The notes: generated from the letters alone by a model not told the origin. A stretch of DNA of 64,000 nt from Harmothoe impar (GCA_947462335.1 OX381715.1:40834650-40898649); one strand, 5' to 3'; shown: positions 1 through 10,537, numbered from the stretch's first letter. Numbers and translations: made by a program.

Positions 1-370
1 GGATTAGGGTGGGGGGTAAAAACTGTTGACCCCACAAGTTTGGGGTGATTGTAAGAATTATGCCCCTTTATAGCTAAAAGCCCTCATGTTACTATAATGC
101 AAAGTGAGGGGATGAAAAAAGTGAGGGGGTGAAAGAATTTCGGTGCCTTCAGTGAGGGCGGGGGATGCAGAAGGTTTTGCACGCTCCAGAAGGGGGGGGG
201 GGTTGTATAACAAATTTCGGCATCAGCCCTGTGTAATATTACTAAGAGAGTGGGGGGGGGGGGGCTGGAGGGGTCAACATTTACCCCCCACCCCCATCCT
301 GAGATTAGAAAATCGGGATGCTTACCCTTAAAGCAGTGATGAGCGATGAGTAGATGTGTTGGCTTTACCA
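1..370. repeat. Partial copy of G-tract foldback family
   Basis: Repeats of 'taaaa...gacccc', G-runs up to 14, and the segment 'agctaaaagccctcatgttactataatgcaaag' recur, diverged, in the better copies at 25050-25389 and 57847-58175. No intact ends are visible and the element may continue left of the window. Confidence 0.5.
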
Positions 371-800
371 CTGAATATTCTCAATTACCCTACGGCACAT
401 GGATCTCAGATTTTACAATTACCCTAGTGCCTGACCCAGGTCATTAGAATGTCTTCAACTTGTCCATTTGGAGGTGTTTTTTTAGCCTTTAAATACTCTG
501 TAATGCTCAATGAGTATTGATGTTGTGTATGAATGTCACATAAATGCCCTAACTAGCCATTTAGTGATGATACAGGTCAGAGGTGTGCTTCACCAAAGTA
601 CAATTACCCTAGTACCTCCTCTACAATTACCAAGGTACATGTTGTTTTGGACCAATAAAATTACCCTAGTACTTTCAATTCTAATAACACTTCTCACAGA
701 TGTTCTACAGCATTTCAGCATATATAGTGTAAGCTCTTTCAGTTCACTATAGAAACACCCACCATCCGCCATCTTGGATCGGGTAATTGCAATTACCCGA
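371..800. repeat. Dispersed CAATTACCCTAGT motif and perfect palindrome
   Basis: The motif caattaccctagt or close variants occurs at about 381, 416, 600 and 658. A perfect 22-base palindrome tcgggtaattgcaattaccc(ga) ends the stretch at 779-800. Otherwise nothing recognised; intronic for the cyclase. Confidence 0.4.
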
Positions 801-1051
801 TAGGTGTCTGCACGGTGCACAGGACACAGTTGAATGCAGCCCTGGCCAGTAACTCACCAGGGCTGCATTCGTGCATTATGCCGATCCTATGGGGTTGACA
901 CACTCCTGAAGGGTTGGCATGATGCACCTATGTAGCACCGGTGAGTTATTGGGGCTGCATTTAATAGTGCCTAATGATGATGACCCTTTAGTAACATGTC
1001 ATGCTGGGTTTATTTCAGGATCTGTACATCATGCTGTCCTTAAAGGGTTAA
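800..1051. mobile_element. TTAA-type miniature element, copy 1 (left end degraded)
   Basis: Internally palindromic sequence built from gatgcatgaatgcagccctg..gagtaactcgcc type blocks. The right end is ccttaaaggg followed by TTAA. TTAA target sites with CCC...GGG ends are typical of the piggyBac superfamily. The left end is diverged. Confidence 0.55.
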
Positions 1052-1107
1052 CATGTTAACATCATGCTGTATTTAGAGGGTTTTATAAAACCTTCCATGT
1101 GTTACAG

Positions 1108-1185
1108 GGGTTGTACATCCAGGCCTACTACAAGGTGGGGGTAGCCTTTACGTCCATCCCCAACTTCTCACAGTTCTACATGGCC
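1108..1185 (+). pseudogene. Truncated duplicate of adenylyl cyclase exon a
   Basis: 78 bases match the first 26 codons of exon a with five differences, four of which change the residue (E to G, S to I, M to T, E to Q). It has its own acceptor (gttacag), but identity stops after FYMA and the frame reaches TAA within five codons, with no matching donor. It lies between two copies of a TTAA-type repeat. A decayed exon duplication rather than a usable alternative exon. Confidence 0.85.
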
Positions 1186-1197
1186 ACAGGCTGTTTC

Positions 1198-1374
1198 TAA
1201 TCCTTTAAGGGCAGCATATTGCATTAATGCATCCTGCCATGGTCGTCATGATGCATGAATGTAGCCCTGGCAAGTAACTCGCATCGTGCTCACCCTACGG
1301 GGTTGCTCCGGCGCTGTATCGGTGCATCATGACAAATGTCATCTTTCAGTGACATACCACCCTTAAAGGGTTAA
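1198..1374. mobile_element. TTAA-type miniature element, copy 2
   Basis: Left end taatcctttaagg, right end ccttaaaggg plus TTAA (1371-1374). Same internal palindrome as copy 1. It separates the duplicated exon fragment from true exon a and ends 26 bases before the exon. Confidence 0.6.
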
Positions 1375-1400
1375 CATATTCACATCTTTTTTTTCTGCAG

Positions 1401-1547
1401 GAGTTGTACAGCCAGGCCTACTACAAGGTGGGGGTGGCCTTTATGTCCATCCCCAACTTCTCAGAGTTCTACATGGCCCTGGACGGCAACACACAGGGCA
1501 TCGAGTGTCTGCGCCTCCTCAATGACGTCATCGCAGACTTTGATGAG
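1401..1547 (+). CDS. Adenylyl cyclase exon a (start of C2 domain)
   Basis: 147 bases, 49 codons, phase 0 at both ends. Acceptor ttttctgcag, donor gtaagg. Encodes the first C2 strand and helix ([15 protein letters not shown], then [13 protein letters not shown]). A partial copy of this exon lies 293 bases upstream. Confidence 0.95.
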
Positions 1548-4500
1548 GTAAGGATCTCTAATACAGCTGTGAGCAGCCAAGCTGAACAGACACCACGTGG
1601 CTGCTCACACTTATTTCATGCCAGATACAACGGGAACCCTGCCTAAACTATAAATCCCTATCCCGAGTTCCCCGGTATGTGATACCGTGTTCCCGTATCA
1701 CATGGTCTGTGACATCATCATTTGTTTAAACTTCTATGGCCATTTAAATGCAATTTAACATATTTTGAATAGAAGAAAAATAGAAGACATGAAATAAAGG
1801 CAAAGGCCCATGGCGAGGGTGATTTTGGGCCGTCCCTCCCTCCGTGACACTGTGACCACATCCCACTAATTATAAGCATTCGTGGGATATGGCCCTCACC
1901 TCGGAGGAACGACCCAACATGACCCTCTTGCCATGGGCCTTTGTCCATATATCCAATCGTGGAACTTCATCAAAGAAGATGCAAACACTGACTTGATTAA
2001 CAATATTGTGATCTTAATAGAAACGCGGTTAAAAATTACCTGTAGCTATTTGTCACGATCATTAGGTCAGCTGAGGTAGAACCTTTTTGATCAGGGTTTC
2101 ATCAGTAGTTTGTGTAAAGTGTTTTTTGTTTTTTTTTGCTGTCATTTATTATGCACGTCACCTTAGTTAGGATGTTTATCTTTTTACAGCTTCTGAATGA
2201 GGAGCGTTTCCGGGGTGTGGACAAGATAAAGACGATAGGCAGCACCTACCTGGCCGCTGTGGGCCTGTCCCCTGAACGCACCATACAGGTATGGGGCAAT
2301 AAGCAATGAAGATTTCAGCCCTGGATATATATCGTATTCGACCTAATAAACGCCACCCCCTCCCCCCCCCCCTTTCCAGATTTTTAAAAATGTGTTCCTC
2401 CGATTTTGTTACTTTTTTCACACCTGTGTGTGACATGAAGCACTTCACACCTTATACATTAAGGTCAAGCCAAGTGTGAAGTTATAGGAGTGTGTAGAAG
2501 CCTAGTATAGGCCACTTGGGTGTGCCAGTAGTCTGTATATGACAGCCATGGAGGGCGCTTATTATAATAAATCATTTTTAAGTGCCACGGGCGATTATTA
2601 TATCGAATACGGTATGGTTAATGCAATCCCACCTCCTTCACCACTATGAAACAAAACGCATTTAACTTGATTATCCTGTCAAAACATTAAAATTTTCCAG
2701 AGGCTAAATCCATTAATGAAAATATTCTATTTCAAACAAATAGGTTGTCATGGTAATCTCCTTCAAGATTTGTTTTTTTCATTTTCCTGTTCTTCATAGC
2801 ATACAACATGTATTTAATCAGCTGGCTACCCAATGGTGCTTTCTCCAAAGTTCCGCCAGGTGAGTTAGAACCCTTGTTTCACCAATGTTTGTTGTGTTCT
2901 CTAGGAGACGGATGACTCTATGGGCTTCTTCCTGAGTACACTGGTTGAGTTTATATTCGCGATGAAGGCGCGGCTTCAGACCATTAACGACAACACCGGC
3001 AACAACTTCAACCTGCGGGCAGGTCAGTACTTCTGTATATGGCCAATCCCTCCACAATGCTATATTGGTCTTTCTGCTGTATCATTGATCTAGAAAGCAG
3101 TACCAGAATTGCAAAATGAGAAAATTAATGCCTATCTGATATTCTAGTGTACGTCTTGGGTCTAAATGGCTTTAGTTTTGTTTCATATGAACTGGTCATG
3201 TTCAGTTAAGTGTCCTGTATAGTTTCTTTGGTTTACAGGTAGCATTTACTGAAAGCTCTTTCCTCTCAAGACTGGGTATTAACATAGTGGTATTGCAATA
3301 TGGGATGCCACTAGATATGAAATTGTGAAAAACATCTTGAGTAAACCATCTAACTCCATGTATAACATGCGTCTCATCCCTGTTATTAGGTATCAACATA
3401 GGACCGGTGGTGGCCGGTGTGGTTGGAGCCCGTAAACCACAGTACGATATCTGGGGTAACACAGTGAATACTGCCAGCCGACTAGAAACCACAGCACGGC
3501 AGGATAACATACAAGTAAGTGTCATTATTACTTATTAAAAAAGAGAGAATTGACAAATATCAGCAGCTATATAGTTTATTGTGTCCCAATCCAAGAGGTT
3601 TTCCATCCATTTTTTTTTCACAGCACACATTCCCATGGTTACTCAACCCATATGATACAAAATGATGTTAAGAAACTTTCCTAATTGGATAACTGTATAT
3701 GATATCTGGCATTATACTAGAAGAGATTAAATCACCTGCATGTAGGACATGGTTATAGCTCTGATAGAGTTGCCCCAAATAGAGTTTTCTTTCTTTCTTT
3801 CTTTTCTATCTTTCCTTTCCTTCTGTATTTCCATTATGACCCAGCCAAAAAGGAGTCGAAATATATATTGGAGAATCGATGGCAAATTTACCCACCTTAC
3901 CCAATAATGAACTATTTGCTAATGGCTGTTTTCCTCGCAGGTATCAGAGAGTGTGTACCGGCCGCTGCAGAACAAGTATGACTTCACCTGCCGCGGTCCG
4001 GTCATCGTCAAGGGAAAGGGGCAGATGACGACTTATATACTGCTGGGTAGGAAACAGGTGTACAGCCCGGTAAGTGGATATCAACATAAATGCTATGAAT
4101 TGTACAGCCAATGTTTTTGACAATTTAGCAGGACAAAGAAAATCCCTTTCTGCCTGTTACAATAATAACTATTTCACATTTCCCTTTCTGCCCAGCAATA
4201 ATCATTTCATTCATCCCTTTTTGTTCCAGCAATATCTATTTCACATATCCCTCTCCACCTGGTCCAGCAATAATTGTTTCACATATTTCTCTTTTTGCCC
4301 AGCAATAATTATTTCATATATCCCTTTCTGCCTGATCCAGCATTAGTTAATTTACATATCCCTTTCTTGTACTATAAAATTGTAGCAATAATTACTTCTC
4401 TTTCTGTAATAGTTATTTCATATATCCCTTTCTGCCTTCCAGCACCTGCCACACCTGCCTGGACTGCCCTACCACCAGGGGACTCCCGTTGAGAACCGCC

Positions 4501-7500
4501 AGCTCCGTAATGTCAAGCGGAGTAGCTTCCACGAGGGCCTGCTGCGGCAGCGTCCCCCCAGTTTCCACGCCTCTAAGGAGAATCTTCCTACAGTGCACAC
4601 CTCTCCTATCCCCGGCTCCAGTCGAGGCCGCACCACTGCCTTGGCATCAGAGCCCTTACAGCAACCGACCCCACCTGGGAGTTTGAACCGCAAGCGCCAG
4701 GCGTCGGGGACTGGGAGCGGGTCTAACTCGAAGGATAATATCAGTAAGCTGCTGGGTAAAGTCAGCGCTGAGAACTCGCTGCAGAATCTCCTGCTGCCCC
4801 CGGCGATGGACCCTGCCCAGCGCGGGGCATCCCCGGAGCTCCCATTGTTCCACTACCGTAATGTTAATATGCAGGGCAGTGGCAGCCTTGGGCGGTCACA
4901 GGAGCCACCGACATCCACCAACAGCAACATGTGCACGCTCACCCAGTCACAGATTCTCCAGACGCCGCACCATTCACGCCGTGGGAGCCAGGCTAGTTCC
5001 GGCGGTGCAGGGGGGGCAGGCCTAGATGCCTCAAAGGCTACAGGCCTGTCCACAGAAACCCCGCGGAGTCCAGTTTCAAGCAGTAACCCCTCATTAGGTG
5101 GGCTATCCACCCCTGCCTCCAGCCCAAGCGGTGCTGACCACACACGGAATAACAACAAACGGACGTTAGTCTCCCCTAGCGGCAGTTATGGCAATGGTGT
5201 CAATGGTCAGCCTAATCTAGATTTATATTCACAGGCCGCGATTTACGACACGGTAGCAGCCGATACCTCATCCTCACCGAATTCTCCAGACGCCAGCACG
5301 AAAAAAGACATTGCAGAGCTGGACCGTATCATGGAGGAGTTTGGCAACTCAAACCCGGATTATATCCGGAATGGAGTCAGTTCTTCTAGGCCTCCGAGTG
5401 GTAATAACATTAAGAGGAGCCATAGTAGTCGGTCAGGGCGGCCAAGGACCTCCCCACATCATGATGAGAGGACCGAGCAGAAAGTAAAACATCAGAATCC
5501 GTATCAGAACAGCAGTGTGACGACCTCCCCGCCGACGGTGCAGAGCGGGTTGGTGAGTGGCACGCGGTGCTCCCCTATTACAGAGGTGCCACACCACCCT
5601 GCTACCACCCAGTCCCCACACCTCTCCCAGTCACACAGCCACCCCTCCCACTTCATAGCCAGCCCCTTCAGACCCCTCACCGGTATAGGCCCGGAGACAC
5701 CACCCCTCGGGCCTATCTACTTACATAATGGGGTCGCCTACCATGTCGCCAGTCCATCACAACTCGTGAATAACACCCAACCGAGCCCTTATTCACCTTC
5801 TCAGTCCCCAGCCTCACGTGCCCTTAACTCCTCGTTGCCTCGGAGCCTGTCCTCTACTGTTGGCTCCAGTCCGGTTTCGGTGGCATCACAGAATAGCCTT
5901 CGCGGGCGGCAGGGGAGTCGCTCTAAGGCTGAGCCGCCGGTAGGGATGATTGACTCGGCAGGACTGACTAGTGCCTCGCCGGTCAGTAAAATAGCACCGA
6001 TACGCCAGCTGCACAAACAATACTCACTGCCTGATGCACGCAATTACAATGCTGGGATTATAAGCAATCCGTACGCAAGTAACCCCTACAGTGGTAATGC
6101 ATACGGAGGTAACCCATATGGGAGCCTACCCAGGGAGGAGAAACATCACAAGCACCATAAGCAACACAAGGAGGATGCACCAGAGAAAAATGACAGAAAT
6201 CATGATAAACATGATAAGCATCATGACAAGCATGATAAGCATGACAAACACAAGAAGTCTGCTAAGAAGGCAGAGAGCCCAAGACATGGCAGCCATGGCA
6301 AGAGGAGTCGACGTAACAAGGAGAAGGAGCATCCAGGGGGGGCTGCGGTGAAGAACGGACTGTTGGACGGCACCGATGAAGTGTCTCCGCCGCCGCTGCC
6401 CCCTCCACCTCCTGATGAGTACCTTCACCGGGGAGGAGGCCAGACAGGTGAGGCCCGGCCCCAGCCCGCTGCTGCTACCATGGAGGAGCCGGAGCCTGTC
6501 CCTGCACCAAGAGGGAAAAGGGACCCTGTACAGCAGACCTCCCCATACTCTGCCTTCGTGCCTATATCTATCTACAACCAGGCCTCTAATGGGGTGGGCT
6601 CAGTTGTTCAGCCCTACCCTCAGATCCCCAAGCGGGTTGACTCAAAACCTGATTATTATGAGCGGGCTAAAGGTGCTAACGGAGGTGGGGCGGGGCCCTC
6701 TGGGGCAGGTGGTAGTGGACGTTCAGAGGAGGCAGGTGGGAAGAGGAGAAAGCCTGTGGTGGTTTCGCCCACTGAGGTACCTGGTAGAACTGGGGGAACA
6801 CATGACTCTATGGGGCCTACACCAGAGAGGCCACCTCCCCCCGAGAACTACCAACCGACCCATCTCTCCCAGAATGAGGACTCTCAGTCGCTAGACTCTG
6901 CTGCCGCTGCTGCCATGCCCCCACTACCCAAAAACCGTGCTCCTGCCCCACCCTTTCAGGTAAAGCGCCGTCAGCGCTTCAACCCTCCCCCGCGCCTGTG
7001 CCGCAGCCTGGACTATATCCCTAGTGACCTAGAGGATGCCATGTCCGTCGCATCTCGGGTTTCCTCGCGGGTGTCATCGCGGATGTCTTCCCGTCGAGGC
7101 AGCCATGAGGAAAGCCCTGACCTGGACATGTCCGCGTTCCCCAAGTGGAGCAACGAAGCGTTTATCCCGCTTGTCGGTCTGGTACGCCAACTGGATAACA
7201 TCAGTATATCCTCCATAGGTAGCAGCGAAATGTCACGGTCCGACCCGGCACTGAACTATGACTCCGGCTCCACTGCTTACGAGTCTGAGTATGATAATTA
7301 CCGACCGGGTATGGCCAGCGATGAGGATTACTTCATACCAGATCCGATCAGCGACATCGATATCGACTTCTTCGACGACATTAATGTGGATAATGTAACC
7401 GTCAGTGACACGTTCAGCTTAGATATGCCCATGGCTATGTCCAGGCAGCCGGCAGGAAAAAAGGACACTGATAAAGTCAAGAAGAAAGTGACAGAAGTGT

Positions 7501-7502
7501 AA
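1401..7502 (+). CDS. Membrane adenylyl cyclase, C2 catalytic domain plus long C-terminal tail (3' part of gene)
   Basis: Six exons join in frame: 1401-1547, 2190-2288, 2905-3022, 3390-3514, 3941-4069 and 4443-7502, all with GT-AG borders. Together they encode the class III C2 domain, which with C1 converts ATP to cAMP at the plasma membrane. Visible family motifs in order: [37 protein letters not shown] (the substrate lysine), [20 protein letters not shown] (substrate aspartate), NTASR (catalytic Asn and Arg), VKGKGQM. All C2 catalytic residues seem intact. The membrane segments and C1 are left of the window. The C2 sequence looks most like the calcium/calmodulin-responsive ADCY1/rutabaga branch, and a very long tail is known in insect rutabaga; assignment to that branch is inference. 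The gene converges with FBXL18. Confidence 0.93.
1548..2189 (+). other. Cyclase intron a
   Basis: 642 bases. Contains an inverted pair of diverged segments around 1800-1945 ('ggcaaaggcccatggcgagggt' and 'gaccctcttgccatgggccttt'), a small foldback. Nothing else recognised. Confidence 0.4.
2190..2288 (+). CDS. Adenylyl cyclase exon b
   Basis: 99 bases, 33 codons, phase 0/0; acceptor tttttacag, donor gtatgg. Carries [15 protein letters not shown] with the purine-selecting lysine of C2. Confidence 0.95.
2332..2612. mobile_element. TA-flanked TIR element, 'CGTATTCGACGTAATAAGCGC' family, copy 1
   Basis: Left end tcgtattcgacctaataaacgcc, right end inverted (gcgattattatatcgaatacgg), flanked by TA on each side (2330-2331 and 2613-2614). 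It lies in the cyclase intron after exon b. TA flanks suggest a Tc1/mariner-type parent. Confidence 0.65.
2905..3022 (+). CDS. Adenylyl cyclase exon c
   Basis: 118 bases ending in phase 1; acceptor ttctctag, donor gtcagt. Encodes [19 protein letters not shown] and NNFNLRA, the helix and strand before the VAGV motif. Confidence 0.93.
3390..3514 (+). CDS. Adenylyl cyclase exon d (catalytic core)
   Basis: 125 bases; the first two bases complete a glycine codon begun in exon c. Acceptor gttattag, donor gtaagt. Contains [14 protein letters not shown] with the substrate Asp, catalytic Asn and transition-state Arg. Confidence 0.95.
3515..3940 (+). other. Cyclase intron d
   Basis: 426 bases; only a short CTTT-rich simple repeat at 3784-3830. 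The preceding intron (3023-3389) shows nothing recognisable. Confidence 0.35.
3941..4069 (+). CDS. Adenylyl cyclase exon e (end of C2)
   Basis: 129 bases, 43 codons, phase 0/0; acceptor ttcctcgcag, donor gtaagt. Ends the catalytic fold with [20 protein letters not shown]. Confidence 0.95.
4150..4442 (+). repeat. Minisatellite of reiterated polypyrimidine-AG units ahead of the last cyclase exon
   Basis: Units of about 35 bases, each roughly 'ccctttctgcc..ccagcaataattatttcacatat', end in pyrimidine-AG. Acceptor-like AGs fall at 4194-4195, 4228-4229, 4266-4267, 4301-4302 and 4339-4340, before the true one at 4441-4442. The true acceptor reads as the last unit, with coding sequence following. 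Confidence 0.8.
4443..7502 (+). CDS. Adenylyl cyclase last exon: 1,019-residue disordered C-terminal tail
   Basis: One open exon of 1,019 codons plus stop, entered in frame from exon e through acceptor tctgccttccag. Composition is dominated by Ser, Pro, Gly and Asn, so it is probably mostly disordered. Landmarks: a His/Lys/Asp-rich tract (about nt 6138-6275, repeats such as [18 protein letters not shown]), a proline run [14 protein letters not shown] (about nt 6380-6420), an Arg/Ser segment [19 protein letters not shown] (about nt 7048-7107), an acidic segment [15 protein letters not shown] (about nt 7340-7385), and terminal KKKVTEV, which fits a class I PDZ ligand (Thr at -2, Val at 0). The tail presumably scaffolds or localises the enzyme; no enzymatic domain is visible. 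Confidence 0.92.
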   Translation, partial: HLPHLPGLPYHQGTPVENRQLRNVKRSSFHEGLLRQRPPSFHASKENLPTVHTSPIPGSSRGRTTALASEPLQQPTPPGSLNRKRQASGTGSGSNSKDNISKLLGKVSAENSLQNLLLPPAMDPAQRGASPELPLFHYRNVNMQGSGSLGRSQEPPTSTNSNMCTLTQSQILQTPHHSRRGSQASSGGAGGAGLDASKATGLSTETPRSPVSSSNPSLGGLSTPASSPSGADHTRNNNKRTLVSPSGSYGNGVNGQPNLDLYSQAAIYDTVAADTSSSPNSPDASTKKDIAELDRIMEEFGNSNPDYIRNGVSSSRPPSGNNIKRSHSSRSGRPRTSPHHDERTEQKVKHQNPYQNSSVTTSPPTVQSGLVSGTRCSPITEVPHHPATTQSPHLSQSHSHPSHFIASPFRPLTGIGPETPPLGPIYLHNGVAYHVASPSQLVNNTQPSPYSPSQSPASRALNSSLPRSLSSTVGSSPVSVASQNSLRGRQGSRSKAEPPVGMIDSAGLTSASPVSKIAPIRQLHKQYSLPDARNYNAGIISNPYASNPYSGNAYGGNPYGSLPREEKHHKHHKQHKEDAPEKNDRNHDKHDKHHDKHDKHDKHKKSAKKAESPRHGSHGKRSRRNKEKEHPGGAAVKNGLLDGTDEVSPPPLPPPPPDEYLHRGGGQTGEARPQPAAATMEEPEPVPAPRGKRDPVQQTSPYSAFVPISIYNQASNGVGSVVQPYPQIPKRVDSKPDYYERAKGANGGGAGPSGAGGSGRSEEAGGKRRKPVVVSPTEVPGRTGGTHDSMGPTPERPPPPENYQPTHLSQNEDSQSLDSAAAAAMPPLPKNRAPAPPFQVKRRQRFNPPPRLCRSLDYIPSDLEDAMSVASRVSSRVSSRMSSRRGSHEESPDLDMSAFPKWSNEAFIPLVGLVRQLDNISISSIGSSEMSRSDPALNYDSGSTAYESEYDNYRPGMASDEDYFIPDPISDIDIDFFDDINVDNVTVSDTFSLDMPMAMSRQPAGKKDTDKVKKKVTEV

Positions 7503-8180
7503 CATAGGATCAGATGCCATAACTATTAACCATTTGTACTATAGGGTTCTTTTAATATTATGATGGCATGAAAGCTATTATCAATCACAGTGTTTTGGAG
7601 TGGAACTTGTGTGGGGTAGTCAGTTTGAGTAGGTTAATTTTAATTTTCTTTTTTTATATAATGGTACATGTTATATTGATTATGATCTGTATTTAAAAGA
7701 ATAGTGAATGAGACAAATGACAATGCAATCCTGTGAAGGAACTGCCTAGTATATAAAAATAGGTCAATGAAGAAACTGTGTAGTAATGTCAAAACAGTAA
7801 ATACTGTTTGGGTAATCAAAAATAGATTATTCCAGTTATGAAACATAAATTAGTCGTTAAATTCATACATTATTCTAAAGAAACTATAACATGAAAACAG
7901 CAACTTTGTTCTTTGATTGCTTATTAGGTCGGTGTAGGAAAAGTCCTTTTCTATTAAACCTGCTTTTAAAGTTAGCGGTTAAATGATCACATCCGTACAC
8001 TTGAATCACCAAACCAATTGTCACCCATTTAAAAAATGTGTTTCCATAAAAAAGTAGAGATAAATAATAATTATATTAAGATAATGTATGGAGTGGAATC
8101 TTTGTTGAATATGTCAAAACAGTCCTTTGACTGAAAAATGAGAAATATGTTAGTGTTAACTATTATATATCAATAAAATG
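7503..8180 (+). other. Probable 3' UTR of adenylyl cyclase
   Basis: AT-rich sequence after the TAA stop with no other coding signal. A canonical AATAAA at 8172-8177, followed by a TG-rich stretch (ttgtctgtcagg), is the most convincing poly(A) signal. Later AATAAA sequences cannot be excluded. Confidence 0.45.
8172..8177 (+). terminator. Candidate poly(A) signal of adenylyl cyclase
   Basis: AATAAA about 670 bases after the stop codon, with a GT-rich element just downstream. Confidence 0.4.
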
Positions 8181-9550
8181 TTGTCTGTCAGGTAAAATGT
8201 TAATCGTTCACAAACATGCAACATTAAAGTTCAAAGAGTTTATATCTATAGATCAGTTTGATGCCACATATATATTTGCATGAGCAGTGATCATTTTGTC
8301 CACTCCTTTGTTGAATATGAGTTATTCATATGGAGGTAAAAATAATCAAAAAGCTGGTCTTGAATACGTTCACCCTCAATGCGTGTTAACTATAATAACG
8401 AGGTCGAATACTCCGTTTCTCAGGTGGTTTTCCGACAAAGACATAATCAGAGCAAATTCTGAACACTGCATCAAATGTAATGGACCATTGGGATAATATG
8501 TTGGTTAAATAGTACTAGAAGTAGGCCTAGGGGTTACAAGACTGAGTAGACATTGTCTACTATTGCATTAGTAAATCATGGATGGTAATTATTACATAGT
8601 GGTAAATTGAGATTTTATGTACCAGCGATACGACCGGTACTGTTAGTTTGATGTGTGTACAGAATTTGATACGAGTCATTTTAAGTGAATTACACCATTG
8701 TCTCATCAGGTTTATTGTACTTTCGCCTATAGGTCAAGTTTCAACTATAAGCGCTAGGGGTAGATGGGTCTTGAAATGTCCTTATGTATTGAAATCAGGT
8801 CTCAAATAAGTGCCGAATTTGTATTTATAAGCGCGGGGTTAATACGGCCTCTGAATACATATAAGTGCCGAGGCGCTTAAATGCGATGGAATGGTAACTT
8901 TGTTTTTTTGTTCTGCCTCTATATTTTGTTTTAGTGTGTTGCATCACTGCATCATATTCTACATACACTGCTGTTGGAACTTGTCACTAAACAAGTCAGT
9001 GTGTGATATCATACACACCATTCTGTGCATGCATATTCAGCTCATTAAATATGCAGATAAGCTCATTGAATATGCAGATTAGCTCATGAAATATGCAGAT
9101 TCTCTCATTAAATTTGCATAGTATATTCTGGTTATATTATGGAACATTTACAGATGTGGAAACCAACCTTGCCCTTTATTATAAGGACTAATGTTAAATA
9201 TTGCATTTACTCAAAAACAAGACCTAACTGCTTAGCAACGCAATGGTTTACATTATTTATTAGACGAGGTTCATAGTATGAAGTGGCATTAGTCTTATTT
9301 TCACTCTAAATGTTTAGAATATTAATAGGGAAAATAAAAAAATGAACCAAAGTCTCAATACATATAGAATGAGAATTCTATCAGAAGCATGGTATTTAAT
9401 ATTTATAGGGTATGGTCATTATGCTCTTAATTAACATTACTGTGGACACTGTTGGTCACAACTATCTTTTTCACAAGAGACTATGTTGCCATCTTATGTA
9501 CTGCAGAACATATAAATGACTAGTTCCACATTTGCCTTCCATAATGAGTA
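8181..9550. other. Intergenic AT-rich DNA with minor repeats
   Basis: No gene seen. 8740-8880 holds decayed 'ataagcgc' relics. 9035-9120 holds four tandem units of about 23 bases, 'agctcattaaatatgcagat', the last ending in atttgcat. Confidence 0.45.
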
Positions 9551-9892
9551 AGGGAGTGGTCAACATGGGTGGGGTTGTTGACATTTTCCTTCTTTTTTCG
9601 TTTTGGAGAGGGGCGGGAGTTAGGCAGGGAAACCAAAGATATAGTTTTAAAACTGACACAGTCGAAGGCTGGTTCACAGGGTCCATACAGACCGAACCTG
9701 ATGAAATTTGGAGCTTACTTGTGGGCAAGTAATTTCACCATGTTTTAGTGGGAAAACCTGCATGGTACTAGACATGAATTTTGAATCCTGTTGGGTTTGT
9801 GGACCCGAATCATCGGGCTAATGGGGGAAAAAATGGCCCACTGACTGAAATTCAAACAAGCCCCACCTGTTGTTAAAAGATGACCACTCCCT
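9551..9892. mobile_element. AGGGAGTG-type TIR element, G-tract family member without long G runs
   Basis: Left end agggagtggtcaacatgggt, right end inverted (tgttgttaaaagatgaccactccct). These match the ends of the G-rich foldback copies at 25050-25389 and 57847-58175. Confidence 0.65.
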
Positions 9893-10398
9893 ATGTAAAG
9901 TTTGCCATATCAGTAAAGTTAGTTCATAGGACACATTTATATCATAGAAAACAGCATAATTATTCTGCCAGAGCTCCCAAAAGGAGAATTGAGTGCAATT
10001 GTTTGTGTACTCTCATAGTAATAATAATAATCAAGCTATATTTATTATAACATTAAGGTGGTCTTGATTAATTTCGATTAACTATGTATCGGCTACTTGC
10101 AATTATCAAGCACGAGAAAAAAAAGCAATGGAGAGTTTGATTATGACTATTCTTTGGTTTGCACCTTATTTTATATACTGGGTAACTGTGCGTAGGGATC
10201 CTGGTTGGACGATATTTAACCTATATTTGATACTGCATGTTTGAGGAGCAAAAGAAGGAGTAGGTTGTTTATAATGTGTAAACTGAGTGCTAATAAACAC
10301 ATTGTGTTAATCAACTTTCATACGTATTATTTTATTTAGAAAATAACAAAAAGGATTTTTGCCAATGATGCGCAGAACTATAATATATTAACCCTATC

Positions 10399-10537
10399 CA
10401 GGGTTCTCACAAAAATTTCAGATTGAAATTACATGACATTTCCATGACAAAAATCTCAATTTTCCATGACATTTATAACATTCTTGTGGGGGTCAGGGGT
10501 GCTTGGCCCTTCAATTCCATGACATGTGGGAACCCTG
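10399..10537. mobile_element. hAT-like miniature element with CAGGGTTC ends
   Basis: Starts cagggttctcaca and ends tgtgggaaccctg. The interior repeats 'ccatgacatt'. CAGGG-type ends are characteristic of hAT elements; no exact 8-base duplication is visible. The flank 9893-10398 shows nothing else. Confidence 0.5.

Noticed and set aside
1108..1185. Mutually exclusive alternative cyclase exon
   Set aside because: The copy is truncated, lacks a donor, runs into a stop, and most changes alter the residue.
1718..1948. Short ORFs in cyclase intron a
   Set aside because: They arise from a small foldback in the intron and lack coding support.
4593..7502. Independent 969-residue protein gene
   Set aside because: The frame has a GTG, not ATG, at its start and continues upstream to an acceptor that joins in phase with the cyclase C2 exons.
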